From Clostridium sp. (GTDB lineage Bacteria > Bacillota > Clostridia > Lachnospirales > Lachnospiraceae), in the NCBI GenBank assembly GCA_018377235.1, contig JAGZZT010000001.1, positions 62,001 to 126,000 on the forward strand: a stretch of DNA of 64,000 nucleotides, read 5' to 3'. The translations under genes were made by a program, and so were the position numbers. Positions 33,148-41,467 of this stretch are shown here, one piece after another; the stretch's first letter is position 1, and each line of letters starts with the position of its first letter. A model generated the notes under the pieces. It had not been told where the DNA came from and made no database searches. It saw nothing but the letters and a program-made list of their open reading frames with translations.

Positions 33148-34692
33148 ATGGCAAAGGCAATTATGATACAGGGAACCATGTCTAATGCGGGAAAAAGTCT
33201 GATTGCTGCCGGACTCTGCCGTATTTTCAGACAGGATGGTTTCCGGACGGCTCCCTTTAAATCTCAGAACATGGCTCTCAATTCCTATATTACTTCGGAA
33301 GGGCTGGAAATGGGACGGGCTCAGGTGGTGCAGGCTCAGGCAGCTGGCGTTCTCCCTGAGGCGGCTATGAATCCAATTCTTCTGAAGCCGACCAATGATG
33401 TAGGTTCTCAGGTGATTGTCATGGGGAAGCCAATGGGAACCATGCCGGCCAGAGAGTATTTCCAGTACAAGAAAAAACTGATTCCAGTGATTCAGAAAGC
33501 CTATGAAAAGCTGGATCAGGAATATGATATCATTGTGATTGAGGGAGCCGGAAGTCCGGCTGAGATCAATCTGAAACAGGATGATATTGTAAACATGGGG
33601 ATGGCCAGGATGGCGAAGGCTCCTGTACTCCTGGCTGGAGATATTGACCGGGGAGGCGTATTTGCTCAGCTTTACGGCACAGTGATGCTTCTGGAAGAGG
33701 AGGAGCGCAGATATATAAAAGGGCTTATTATCAATAAATTCCGCGGAGACAGGACGATCCTGGAACCGGGGGCAGATATGATTGAGAAATTGTGTCAGAT
33801 TCCAGTGGCGGGAATTGTTCCGTACATAAAGGCAGATATTGAGGACGAGGACAGCCTGAGCAGCCGCCTTGACAGCAGGGCAGAAAAGGCTCTGCTGGAC
33901 ATTGCTGTGATCCGCTTTCCCAGACTTTCAAATTTTACCGATTTCAATGTATTTTCCTGTATTGACGGAGTTTCCGTCCGGTATGTGGAGAGGGCAGCAG
34001 AGCTGTCACGGCCGGATCTGGTCATTCTTCCAGGCACAAAAAATACCATTGGAGATCTTCTCTGGATGCGTCAGAATGGTCTTGAAGCGGCGATCTTGAA
34101 GGCAGCCGCCTCAGGCACTCCCGTATTTGGGATTTGCGGCGGATATCAGATGATGGGAAAAAGGCTGGCGGACAGGCAGGGGCTGGAATCAGGAACAGAG
34201 AATACAGAGATACGCGGAATGGGACTTTTAGATACGGAGACAGAGTTTGAGGAAGAGAAAATGAGGACCCAGGTAACGGGAGTCTTTGAAACGCTTCCCG
34301 GGATCTTTTCCGCGCTTTCTGGAAAACCTGTTTCCGGCTATGAGATCCATATGGGACGGACCAGATACATGGCAGAGGCGAAGCCGATGTTAAAACTGTC
34401 AGAACACCAGAATCAGGGGGAAGGAAGCCGGACAAAACCGGTTCCAGAAAAGCCGGATGGCTGTTTTGAAGAAAATGTCTGCGGAACCTATGTACATGGA
34501 ATTTTTGATGCTCCGGGAATTGCAGAGGCCCTGGCCGGGGCGCTTTTGGAAAAAAAGGGAATAAGCCTGTCTTTCAGACAGAATTTTGACTATGACGCAT
34601 ACAGGGAAGAGCAGTTTGATATATTGGCAGACGAATTGCGGAAAAGTCTTGATATGGAGCTTATCTATAAGATTCTTCAGGAGGGGATGTAG
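33148..34692 (+). CDS. cbiP: Cobyric acid synthase
   Basis: CbiP amidates the b, d, e and g side chains of adenosylcobyrinate diamide. The 514-residue protein has the N-terminal MIQGTMSNAGKSLIAAGLCR P-loop-like domain, QNMALNSYITSEGLEMGRAQ, EGAGSPAEINL and LAGDIDRGGVFAQLYGT, then the C-terminal glutaminase with FGICGGYQMMGKRL (nucleophile Cys) and GTYVHGIFDAPG (His). GCATCAGGGAGGAATGTAAG includes the GGAGG used for its start just after cobD. All catalytic segments are intact. Confidence 0.95.
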   Translation: MAKAIMIQGTMSNAGKSLIAAGLCRIFRQDGFRTAPFKSQNMALNSYITSEGLEMGRAQVVQAQAAGVLPEAAMNPILLKPTNDVGSQVIVMGKPMGTMPAREYFQYKKKLIPVIQKAYEKLDQEYDIIVIEGAGSPAEINLKQDDIVNMGMARMAKAPVLLAGDIDRGGVFAQLYGTVMLLEEEERRYIKGLIINKFRGDRTILEPGADMIEKLCQIPVAGIVPYIKADIEDEDSLSSRLDSRAEKALLDIAVIRFPRLSNFTDFNVFSCIDGVSVRYVERAAELSRPDLVILPGTKNTIGDLLWMRQNGLEAAILKAAASGTPVFGICGGYQMMGKRLADRQGLESGTENTEIRGMGLLDTETEFEEEKMRTQVTGVFETLPGIFSALSGKPVSGYEIHMGRTRYMAEAKPMLKLSEHQNQGEGSRTKPVPEKPDGCFEENVCGTYVHGIFDAPGIAEALAGALLEKKGISLSFRQNFDYDAYREEQFDILADELRKSLDMELIYKILQEGM

Positions 34693-34710
34693 AAGTTTAG
34701 GGTTTAGATA

Positions 34711-34730
34711 GCGTCAGTGTACACTGACGC
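34711..34730. repeat. Perfect 20-bp palindrome between cbiP and cbiC
   Basis: GCGTCAGTGTACACTGACGC is a perfect dyad with no loop. It looks more like a site for a dimeric DNA-binding protein than a terminator: no T-run follows. The 15 bases TAGCGTCAGTGTACA (34709-34723) recur at 49633-49647 upstream of the comM gene. Confidence 0.6.
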
Positions 34731-34767
34731 TGCTGACACTAAGGACAACAAGAGAGGAGAGAAATCC

Positions 34768-35421
34768 ATGAAAACAGAGTTAGAACAGGTTCTGCCTGAA
34801 AAAATCGAGGAGAGAAGCTTTGAGATTATCTCAGAAGAATTGAAAGCCTTGTTTCCGGAGAAAATGTTTCGTCCCGAAGAAGAATTAATTTTAAAACGTG
34901 TGATCCACACAACGGCAGACTTTGAATATGCTGAAAATCTGATTTTTTCTGAGGGAGCTGTGGAGCAGGCTCTGAAAGCGTTAAAAAACGGAGCGGTTAT
35001 TATTACGGATACCAATATGGGAAGAGCCGGAATTAATAAGAAAAGTCTGGAACGCCTGGGAGGGGAGGTCCTCTGCTTTATGGCGGACAGAGACGTAGCG
35101 GAAAAAGCCAGACAGGAGGGGACAACCAGAGCCTCTGCCAGCATGGATAAGGCCGCAGCATTAGGACGGGACTGTATTATTGCCGTAGGAAATGCGCCTA
35201 CTGCCCTGGTGAGGCTGTTTGAACTGATTCAGGAAGGCAGACTGTCTCCCAAGCTGATTATCGGGGTTCCAGTTGGCTTTGTCAATGTTGTACAGTCAAA
35301 GGAGATGATCCTCTCCTTAAAAAATATTCCTTATATTGTGGCCCGGGGAAGAAAAGGCGGCAGCAATGTAGCTGCAGCCATATGCAACGGCCTGATTTAT
35401 CAGCTGGCCAGAGAAAGGTAA
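34768..35421 (+). CDS. cbiC: Cobalt-precorrin-8 methylmutase
   Basis: CbiC moves the C11 methyl group to C12, giving cobyrinate. The 217-residue product contains RVIHTTADFEYAENLIF, ITDTNMGRAGINK and PKLIIGVPVGFVNVVQSKE, plus ARGRKGGSNVAAAICN near the end, all conserved. ATG 34768 has GAGAGGAGAG just upstream (34753-34762); an upstream in-frame GTG lies in the palindrome and is less likely. It is transcribed in the same direction as cbiP but 75 bp later, with the palindrome between them. It completes the set of ring-modification enzymes. Confidence 0.93.
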   Translation: MKTELEQVLPEKIEERSFEIISEELKALFPEKMFRPEEELILKRVIHTTADFEYAENLIFSEGAVEQALKALKNGAVIITDTNMGRAGINKKSLERLGGEVLCFMADRDVAEKARQEGTTRASASMDKAAALGRDCIIAVGNAPTALVRLFELIQEGRLSPKLIIGVPVGFVNVVQSKEMILSLKNIPYIVARGRKGGSNVAAAICNGLIYQLARER

Positions 35422-35437
35422 GATTTACACAGGCGTC

Positions 35438-35477
35438 AGCGGCGGCCGCACAGAGTTATTCCTGTGCAGCCGCCGCT
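35438..35477. terminator. GC-rich hairpin between convergent cbiC and the Cys-rich gene
   Basis: Two 16-nt arms (35438-35453 and 35462-35477, beginning AGCGGCGGC and ending GCCGCCGCT) pair with one mismatch around an 8-nt loop. No T-run follows on either strand, so it may slow or stop transcription inefficiently, or act by blocking 3' decay. Confidence 0.5.
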
Positions 35478-35517
35478 GGTTCAGCCAGTCTGAGCTATGT
35501 TTTCAGGCAGTCTGCAG

Positions 35518-35769
35518 TTAGCAGCAAAAACCGCCGTTTCCTCCTCCTCCGCCACAGCAGCAGCACAGCAAAATGATCCAGATCAGGCACTCGCATCCGC
35601 CTCCAAAACCGCCGCACCCGCCGCCGCAGCCGTTATGTTCACAGCAGAAGCCGCCGCCGCAGCCACCGCAGCAGATCAGAATGAGAATCAGAAAAATCAG
35701 GTTGTTTCCTCCGCCTGTTGTCTCGCATCCACATCCACATCCGCAGTTTGTTGCTGATAAATCGCTCAT
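35518..35769 (-). CDS. Cysteine/glycine-rich small protein of unknown function
   Basis: The 83-residue product contains 19 cysteines and about 30 glycines. Two short hydrophobic stretches (NNLIFLILILI and CLIWIILL) are separated by Cys/Gly-rich runs such as CCGGCGGGFCC. I chose ATG 35769 because GGAGG lies eight bases upstream; ATG 35787 is in frame and possible. Such composition is known from cross-linked coat or surface proteins, but no family is recognised. A CATATGAT element with AC 17 bases before it, upstream of the start on this strand, resembles a sigma-K type promoter, so a spore-layer role is a guess. The opposite-strand frames here are shadows. Confidence 0.6.
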   Translation of the reverse strand: MSDLSATNCGCGCGCETTGGGNNLIFLILILICCGGCGGGFCCEHNGCGGGCGGFGGGCECLIWIILLCCCCGGGGGNGGFCC

Positions 35770-35964
35770 ATTCAGTTCCTCCGACATTTTCTTTACACTC
35801 CATCATATGCCGGGCGGCTTGCCACTGTTTCCACAAGAACGAAAATAAAATGAAAAGAATCTGGAAAATTTCAGCTTAGGGTGATTGAACCGGGGCAGAA
35901 ACTGTGTATAATTATAAGAATTAGAACCGGACAGGTTTTCAGACAGGAGGACAGAACAGAAATC

Positions 35965-37143
35965 ATGGAAAAGTTATTTTACGAGAATCCCTATTTAAAA
36001 AGTTTCACTGCCAGGGTAGTTTCCTGCGTTCCAGTAAAGAAGGGATTTGAGACAGAGCTTGACAGGACGGCATTTTACCCGGAAGGAGGCGGTCAGCCGT
36101 CGGATACGGGAGTTCTGGGAGGCGTTCGTGTATTGGACGTACAGGAAAAAAATGGCAGGATTCTGCATATTACGGATCAGGCGCTGACAGAGGGCGCTGA
36201 AGTGCAGGGAGAAATCAACTGGGAGGAGCGCTTTTCCAACATGCAGCTGCACTCTGGAGAGCACATTGTATCAGGGCTGATTCACAAAGCCTTTGGCTAT
36301 GACAATGTGGGCTTTCATATGGGAGCGGAGGAAATGACGATTGACTTAAACGGGCCCATGACATGGGATCAGCTGATGGAAATCGAACGGCAGGCAAATC
36401 AGGCCGTATGGGATAATATGCCGTTACATATTTTTTATCCGCCGGAGGAAGAACTTTCGGAGCTTGATTATAGAAGTAAAAAAGAGCTGACAGGCCAGGT
36501 ACGGATTGTGGAGATTCCAGGAACAGACTTATGCGCCTGCTGTGGAACCCATGTAGCCTATACTGGGGAAATCGGACTTATCAAGTTTCTTTCCATGATT
36601 AACTATAAAGGAGGTGTGCGCATCTCCATGCTCTGCGGAAAAAGGGCGCTTTTAGCCTGCGAGAGGAGAGTAGAGCAGGCAGCAGAGATTTCTGCCCTGC
36701 TGTCAGCGAAGGTGGAAGAGATCGTGGAGGCAGTGAAACGGCAGAAGGAGGAGCTTGCTGAGGAGAAAGCAGCCGGTATTGCGCTGACAAGACAGCTGAT
36801 GAATCTAAAATCCGACTGTTATCCAGATTCTGAAGGGATTCTCGCTGTATTTGAGAAGAGTTTTTCTCCCGTCCAGGTGCGCCAGTTCTGTAACCTTCTC
36901 ATGGAAAAAGGAAAGGGAGCAGTTACAGTCGTGTTCGGCGGTGGAAAGGATGGGTATTCCTATGCGGCTGCCAGCAAAACCCATGATATGAAGGAATTCA
37001 GCCAGAAACTGAATCGGAGTTTAAACGGCCGCGGAGGCGGCAGTGCACAGATGGTTCAGGGAAGTGTGAAAACTTCCAGAGAAGAGGTGGAAGCCTGGTT
37101 TTTGGAAGCAGCAGAAACAGGAGAGCAGAAAATAGAAAGATAG
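35965..37143 (+). CDS. Alanyl-tRNA editing protein, AlaX family with DHHA1 domain
   Basis: This free-standing editing factor should hydrolyse mischarged Ser- or Gly-tRNA(Ala). The 392-residue protein has the editing domain with TAFYPEGGGQPSDTG, the zinc-binding HSGEHIVSGL (HxxxH) near residue 95, and DLCACCGTHVAYTGEIG with the further metal ligands. The C-terminal third is a DHHA1-like domain (VTVVFGGGKDGYSYAAAS and GRGGGSAQMVQG). ATG 35965 was chosen because it matches the family start; AGGAGG lies 14 bases upstream. The frame is open to 35881. It is followed 13 bp later by a permease. Confidence 0.88.
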   Translation: MEKLFYENPYLKSFTARVVSCVPVKKGFETELDRTAFYPEGGGQPSDTGVLGGVRVLDVQEKNGRILHITDQALTEGAEVQGEINWEERFSNMQLHSGEHIVSGLIHKAFGYDNVGFHMGAEEMTIDLNGPMTWDQLMEIERQANQAVWDNMPLHIFYPPEEELSELDYRSKKELTGQVRIVEIPGTDLCACCGTHVAYTGEIGLIKFLSMINYKGGVRISMLCGKRALLACERRVEQAAEISALLSAKVEEIVEAVKRQKEELAEEKAAGIALTRQLMNLKSDCYPDSEGILAVFEKSFSPVQVRQFCNLLMEKGKGAVTVVFGGGKDGYSYAAASKTHDMKEFSQKLNRSLNGRGGGSAQMVQGSVKTSREEVEAWFLEAAETGEQKIER

Positions 37144-37156
37144 AATAAGGGGACAT

Positions 37157-38389
37157 ATGGAGTTAAACAAAGACAATATGAAACGGGCTATGGTTTTGAT
37201 CCTCTACACAGTGGTCATTCTGGCGCTGGCTTTTCACATGGAATATGTGGCGGCCTTTTTAAAAGCAGGTTTCCGGCTGTTGTTTCCATTTCTCGCCGGA
37301 GCCGCCATCGCCTTTATTTTAAACGTACCGATGCGTTTTATTGAAAACAGAATTCTGGGCGGAGTTTTAAGGATGAAGAAAGACAGCCGTCTGAAACGTC
37401 CTGTCAGCCTCCTGCTGGCGATTTTTTCTGTGCTTGTGATTATGGCTGTGGTAGTTTTGGTGGTGGTTCCAGAGCTGACCAGCACTCTTATGGGGTTAAA
37501 ACGTCTGGTCCCCGCCTTCTTCGAAAATCTTCAGATTCAGGCGGAGCAGGTATTTGCCAGGTATCCGGAAATAGTAGAGTATATCAACAGCATTGAGATG
37601 GACTGGAAGACTCTGATGGAGGATGTGGCTGCATTTGTGACAGTAGGCGCTGGAAGTATTCTGTCATCTACTGTGACAGCAGCTGTTTCCATTGCCAGCG
37701 GCCTTACGACACTCAGTATTTCCTTTATCTTTTCCCTATATATTCTGCTTCAGAAAGAGACGCTGTCCAGGCAGTTTAAACGGCTGTTTTATGCGTATTT
37801 TCCAGAGAAAGCAGTCGATCGGGGTCTGGATATTTTGAGGATGACAGAAAGGATTTTTTCTAAATTTCTTACAGGTCAGTGTACAGAGGCGGTTATTCTG
37901 GGAACCATGTTTTTTGTGACTTTAACTGTTCTCCGTCTGCCGTTTGCCCTCCTGATAGGAGTTCTGATTGCTTTTACAGCGCTGATCCCTATTTTCGGAG
38001 CCTTTATTGGATGTGCAGTAGGAATTTTCCTGATGCTGATGGTGAGCCCCATGCAGGCCCTCTGGTTTACCATTATTTTCTTTGTGCTTCAGCAGATTGA
38101 GGGAAATCTCATCTATCCTCATGTAGTAGGAGGTTCTGTTGGCCTCCCGTCTATCTGGGTTCTGGCGGCAGTCTCCTTAGGCGGCAGTATGCTGGGAATA
38201 GTGGGAATGCTGGTTTTCATTCCACTCTGTTCTGTAGCGTATGCCTTGATAAAGGAGGATGTGGGTATCCAGCTGGAAGAAAAGAAAATAGAGGATAAAA
38301 AATGGATGTCCGCAAGAGAACGGAAAATTCAGAAAGAACCAGAAAAAGATCTGGATACATCTTCAAAAACAGAACATAAAAATCAGTAA
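37157..38389 (+). CDS. AI-2E family transporter (YtvI/PerM-like permease)
   Basis: The 410-residue membrane protein has about eight membrane segments. An LLFPFLAGAAIAFILNVPM segment near residue 41, VTVGAGSILSSTVTAAVSIA, SFIFSLYILLQKE and the C-terminal IPIFGAFIGCAVGI, FFVLQQIEGNLIYPHVVG and GLPSIWVLAAVSLGG are the usual AI-2E/PF01594 landmarks. Members range from sodium/proton antiporters to exporters of signalling molecules; the substrate here is unknown. The C-terminal ~45 residues are cytoplasmic and highly charged. GGGGAC precedes the ATG, probably in one unit with alaX. Confidence 0.88.
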   Translation: MELNKDNMKRAMVLILYTVVILALAFHMEYVAAFLKAGFRLLFPFLAGAAIAFILNVPMRFIENRILGGVLRMKKDSRLKRPVSLLLAIFSVLVIMAVVVLVVVPELTSTLMGLKRLVPAFFENLQIQAEQVFARYPEIVEYINSIEMDWKTLMEDVAAFVTVGAGSILSSTVTAAVSIASGLTTLSISFIFSLYILLQKETLSRQFKRLFYAYFPEKAVDRGLDILRMTERIFSKFLTGQCTEAVILGTMFFVTLTVLRLPFALLIGVLIAFTALIPIFGAFIGCAVGIFLMLMVSPMQALWFTIIFFVLQQIEGNLIYPHVVGGSVGLPSIWVLAAVSLGGSMLGIVGMLVFIPLCSVAYALIKEDVGIQLEEKKIEDKKWMSARERKIQKEPEKDLDTSSKTEHKNQ

Positions 38390-38440
38390 AAAGACCCGCA
38401 GGAGCAAAAGGATTTCTTGTGTCCGCTTTCTCCTGCGGGT
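38386..38440 (-). terminator. Terminator of the minus-strand 84-residue gene
   Basis: A perfect 11-bp stem, ACCCGCAGGAG (38394-38404) and CTCCTGCGGGT (38430-38440), is followed on the minus strand by CTTTTTT. It overlaps the end of the permease gene and can only use the T-run leftward. Confidence 0.75.
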
Positions 38441-38477
38441 GAATCTGTGTTCCGGTATATCATGCAGATGGAGGTAT

Positions 38478-38732
38478 TTAGTCGAAATCTGCGTGAAAAC
38501 TGCGCTCTCCGGAGGTAATAGTGACATAAGAAAGATTAAACTGATCCTCCATCACATCAACCTTATACTCAAAGATATCTCCGTTGTCTCTTTTAGACAT
38601 GAAAAGATAGGAGCCGATTTCCTTGTCTTCAATCTCATCGCAGATTTCATCGTAAAAAGCCTCTCCATCTATAGGACCGCTATATCCTGTTTCCCTGATT
38701 TTATTTTCGATTGCTCTGAATACTTCTTCCAT
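38478..38732 (-). CDS. Conserved-looking small acidic protein of unknown function
   Basis: An 84-residue acidic protein with no signal peptide or membrane segment. It is rich in Asp, Glu and aromatic residues and has a beta-rich second half (SYLFMSKRDNGDIFEYKVD). I do not recognise a family. It is supported as real by AAAGGAAGGG just before the ATG, a well-formed promoter at 38767-38795 on the same strand, and a dedicated terminator at 38386-38440. It is divergent from the precorrin-2 dehydrogenase operon. Confidence 0.75.
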   Translation of the reverse strand: MEEVFRAIENKIRETGYSGPIDGEAFYDEICDEIEDKEIGSYLFMSKRDNGDIFEYKVDVMEDQFNLSYVTITSGERSFHADFD

Positions 38733-38766
38733 AGAGCCCTTCCTTTCTGTTCAGATATTTTCCTCC

Positions 38767-38795
38767 AGTATACAGGCCGAATCTGCGGCCGTCAA
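38767..38795 (-). promoter_or_regulatory. Sigma-A promoter of the 84-residue gene
   Basis: On the minus strand TTGACG (38790-38795) and TATACT (38767-38772) are 17 bp apart, 35 bp before the ATG. Confidence 0.7.
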
Positions 38796-38812
38796 TCACT
38801 GGATAAATTTAT

Positions 38813-38840
38813 TTGAAAAAAACGTGATTTTGTGTATAAT
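38813..38840 (+). promoter_or_regulatory. Sigma-A promoter of the precorrin-2 dehydrogenase/hemC operon
   Basis: TTGAAA (38813-38818) and TATAAT (38835-38840) with a 16-bp spacer lie 35 bp before the first gene. They are back to back with the minus-strand promoter at 38767-38795. Confidence 0.7.
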
Positions 38841-38874
38841 AAGAGGAATGTAAAAAGAAGAATCGGAGGCGGGC

Positions 38875-39402
38875 ATGTCATATTTTCCAATGTTTGTAGA
38901 TCTTGAGGGAAAACACATTTTAGCAGTGGGAGCGGGAACGGTAGGCATCAGACGAATTTCAGTTCTGCTGAAATTTGGCGCTCTGGTAACGGCAGTCGAC
39001 CCTGACAGCCGGCAGCTGGAGGCCATAGAAGAACGGGAAGGGCTGTCCTGGATCAGAGAACCCTATAAAACGTGCAGGAAAAGAATTCTGGAAGAATATC
39101 CGAAATTTTTTATGGTGCTTGCAGCGACCGGGGACAGAGACACCGATTTACTGGCAGTTTCAGACGGAAGGCAGATGGGAGCTTTTGTGAACGCTGCATC
39201 AGACCGTTCGATGTCAGATTTTTATTTTCCAGGAATTGCTTCTGCAGGTTCTGTGACAGCGGGTCTGATCGCAGGCGGAGAAAACCATCGATTGGCCAGG
39301 CGGGCTGCCGCAGAGGTGCGCTCCTTTCTGAGAGATCGGGAAGATGCCTGGAAGAGAGAAGAAAACGATAAAGAGAGAAGAAGTAAAGAGGAGAACCGAT
39401 GA
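38875..39402 (+). CDS. Precorrin-2 dehydrogenase (Met8/SirC-type siroheme synthase domain)
   Basis: This 175-residue NAD-dependent enzyme oxidises precorrin-2 to sirohydrochlorin, the branch point to cobalamin and siroheme. It starts YFPMFVDLEGKHILAVGAGT, with GTVGIRRISVLLKFGA as the Rossmann motif, and has VLAATGDRDTDLLAV and FVNAASDRSMSDFYFPGI, the usual substrate-site segment. The protein covers the dehydrogenase part only; the basic, charged C-terminal tail is not a chelatase. The stop overlaps the hemC start by 4 bp. It has its own promoter and supplies the cobalamin genes upstream. Confidence 0.9.
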   Translation: MSYFPMFVDLEGKHILAVGAGTVGIRRISVLLKFGALVTAVDPDSRQLEAIEEREGLSWIREPYKTCRKRILEEYPKFFMVLAATGDRDTDLLAVSDGRQMGAFVNAASDRSMSDFYFPGIASAGSVTAGLIAGGENHRLARRAAAEVRSFLRDREDAWKREENDKERRSKEENR

Positions 39403-40307
39403 ACAGTAATATCATACGGATAGGAAGCAGAGAGAGCCTTTTGGCAGTCCGCCAGTCTGAGATTGTAATGGAGCAGCTCCTCCAGGCGGATCCAAATCTT
39501 AAAATAGAGCTGGTAACCATGAAAACCACTGGAGATAAAATTTTAGATCAGGCGCTGGATAAAATTGGCGGGAAGGGTTTATTTGTGAAAGAACTGGATA
39601 AAGCCCTTCTGGATGGAAGAATTGATATTTCTGTTCACTGCCTGAAAGACATGCCTATGGAGATTCCAAAAGAGCTGCCTGTTCTGGCCTGGTCTGCCAG
39701 GGAGGACAGAAGAGACGTGCTGATTTTAAGAAAAGGCCTTCAGGAACTTCCGCAGAAGCCGGTGATTGGAACTGGCAGCAGGAGACGAACCATCCAGGCG
39801 GCGAAGCTCTATCCTCAGGCAGAATTTAAGGGGATCCGCGGAAATATTCACACCCGTTTAAAAAAACTGGACGCCGGAGAATACGATGCTTTAATTCTGG
39901 CGGCAGCCGGGATTTGCAGAATGGGACTGGAAGAGCGAATCAGCCGCTTTTTTTCGGTGGAAGAGATCATTCCGGCCGCTGGGCAGGGAATCATGGCTAT
40001 CCAGGGAAAAGGAGAAGATATGAGGCAGTTTCTGGAACCGGTCAATTCCAGGGAATCAGAAATCATGGCAAGGGCGGAGAGAAGCTTTGTACGGACACTG
40101 GATGGAGGATGTTCCTCCCCTGTAGCGGCCTGCGCTTTTATAGAGGCAGACAGGCTTGTGCTGCACGGACTTTACTATGAAGAGAATGAGAACCGGGCGG
40201 TAATCGGAGTGATACAGGGAAGCGTGGACAGAGCGGAGGAGACAGGATATCTTCTGGCTATGGAGCTGAAGAGACAGGGACAGAACAGAGGGGAATGCAG
40301 AGAATGA
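39399..40307 (+). CDS. hemC: Hydroxymethylbilane synthase (porphobilinogen deaminase)
   Basis: HemC joins four porphobilinogen units into hydroxymethylbilane. The 302-residue protein has IRIGSRESLLAVRQSEIV, KGLFVKELDKALLDGRIDIS, HCLKDMPMEIP, GTGSRRRTIQA and the cofactor-cysteine loop DGGCSSPVAACA near residue 235. Its start overlaps the preceding stop (ATGA), and its own end overlaps the start of the cobA-hemD gene by 13 bp. It is cytosolic and supplies uroporphyrinogen synthesis for the B12 pathway. Confidence 0.95.
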   Translation: MNSNIIRIGSRESLLAVRQSEIVMEQLLQADPNLKIELVTMKTTGDKILDQALDKIGGKGLFVKELDKALLDGRIDISVHCLKDMPMEIPKELPVLAWSAREDRRDVLILRKGLQELPQKPVIGTGSRRRTIQAAKLYPQAEFKGIRGNIHTRLKKLDAGEYDALILAAAGICRMGLEERISRFFSVEEIIPAAGQGIMAIQGKGEDMRQFLEPVNSRESEIMARAERSFVRTLDGGCSSPVAACAFIEADRLVLHGLYYEENENRAVIGVIQGSVDRAEETGYLLAMELKRQGQNRGECRE

Positions 40308-41467
40308 AGGCAGAGGTAAAAACAGGAAAAGTGTGGCTGGTGGGAGCAGGACCGGGAGATGCAGGACTTCTGACCCTTCGGGGCAGAGAGGTTTTGGAGG
40401 AAGCCCAGTCAGTTGTCTATGACGCGCTGGTGGGAGACGGTATTCTTGGCTGGATTCCTGAGGGAGCCAGACAGATTTATGTAGGGAAGCGGGGCGGCTC
40501 CCACACAAAAAGCCAGGAAGAGATTAATCAGATTCTTGTAAATGAGGCTTTACAGGGCAGACGGGTGGTTCGCTTAAAAGGCGGAGATCCCTTCGTGTTT
40601 GGAAGAGGAAGCGAAGAGGCACAGGTTCTGAGAAGCTATGGCATTCCATTTGAAATAGTTCCTGGAGTCACTTCAGCGGTGGCAGTTCCAGCCTACTGCG
40701 GAATTCCGGTAACTCACAGGGGCATTGCTCCGTCCTTTCATGTGATTACAGGTCACAGAAAAAATGGGGAACCGGCCGACATGGATTACGCGGCTATTGT
40801 AAAGGAAGGCGGGACATTGATTTTCCTTATGGGAGTTACCTCTGCAGAGCATATCTGCCAGGAATTAATAAAAGGCGGCATGACAAAAGATACGCCGGCA
40901 GCTCTGCTCGAGAGAGGAACGACCGCTGGCCAGAGAAAGGTAATCTCCACAGTAGAGCGTGTGTGGGAGGACGGAAAACAGGCTGGCATTAAACCTCCGG
41001 CTATTATCGTAGTGGGAGAGGTGTGCAGCCTTTCGGATACCTGCGGCTGGCTGGAAGAAAAGCCGCTCTTTGGGAATAAGGTCCTTGTCACAAGACCCAG
41101 ACGCCGCTCCGCAGGCATGGCCAAACGGCTTCGAGAGGCAGGAGCAGAGGTGGTGGAACTTCCGGCAGCTGAACCCAGACTGGTGCAGGCGGAAGAAGAT
41201 CTTCAGAAGCTAAGAAAAATGGTCAGCCAAATCGACAGCTTCCAGTGGGCTGTATTTACCAGTCCCAGCGGAGTGGAACTGTTTTTTGAATTTATGAAGC
41301 AGGAAAAAATAGATCTCCGGACTTTGATGGGACTTCGCTTTGCAGCCATAGGAGAAGGCACACGCAGAGAGCTTCAGTCTCACGGTTTTTTCGCCGACTA
41401 TATGCCGGAGCGCTATTATGCTGAGGATCTGGGAAAGGGGCTGAGAGCTTTCAGCAGCTGGAATTGA
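40295..41467 (+). CDS. cobA-hemD: Uroporphyrinogen-III C-methyltransferase fused to a truncated uroporphyrinogen-III synthase
   Basis: Residues 1 to about 255 are an intact SUMT/CobA: VWLVGAGPGDAGLLTLRG, DALVGDGILGWIP, VRLKGGDPFVFGRGSEEA and VPGVTSAVAVPAYCGIPVTH. It methylates uroporphyrinogen III twice to precorrin-2. From about residue 262 a HemD domain begins (NKVLVTRPRRRSAGMAKRLREAG in abbreviated sense: VTRPRRRSAG) and runs to ...EDLGKGL at residue 381. Then the frame ends after RAFSSWN. The rest of HemD continues in another frame at 41445-41768. The family would have about 24 more residues between the two parts, so an out-of-frame deletion is inferred. SUMT should work; HemD activity from this chain is doubtful. 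Confidence 0.85.
   Translation: MQRMKAEVKTGKVWLVGAGPGDAGLLTLRGREVLEEAQSVVYDALVGDGILGWIPEGARQIYVGKRGGSHTKSQEEINQILVNEALQGRRVVRLKGGDPFVFGRGSEEAQVLRSYGIPFEIVPGVTSAVAVPAYCGIPVTHRGIAPSFHVITGHRKNGEPADMDYAAIVKEGGTLIFLMGVTSAEHICQELIKGGMTKDTPAALLERGTTAGQRKVISTVERVWEDGKQAGIKPPAIIVVGEVCSLSDTCGWLEEKPLFGNKVLVTRPRRRSAGMAKRLREAGAEVVELPAAEPRLVQAEEDLQKLRKMVSQIDSFQWAVFTSPSGVELFFEFMKQEKIDLRTLMGLRFAAIGEGTRRELQSHGFFADYMPERYYAEDLGKGLRAFSSWN

Noticed and set aside
35497..35848. Several + strand frames rich in Ala/Pro/His over the Cys-rich gene
   Set aside because: They are the complement of the Gly/Cys codons of the minus-strand gene and lack ribosome sites.
38439..38816. 125-residue + strand frame opposite the 84-residue gene
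   Set aside because: The minus-strand gene has its own promoter, ribosome site and terminator, and the + frame has none.
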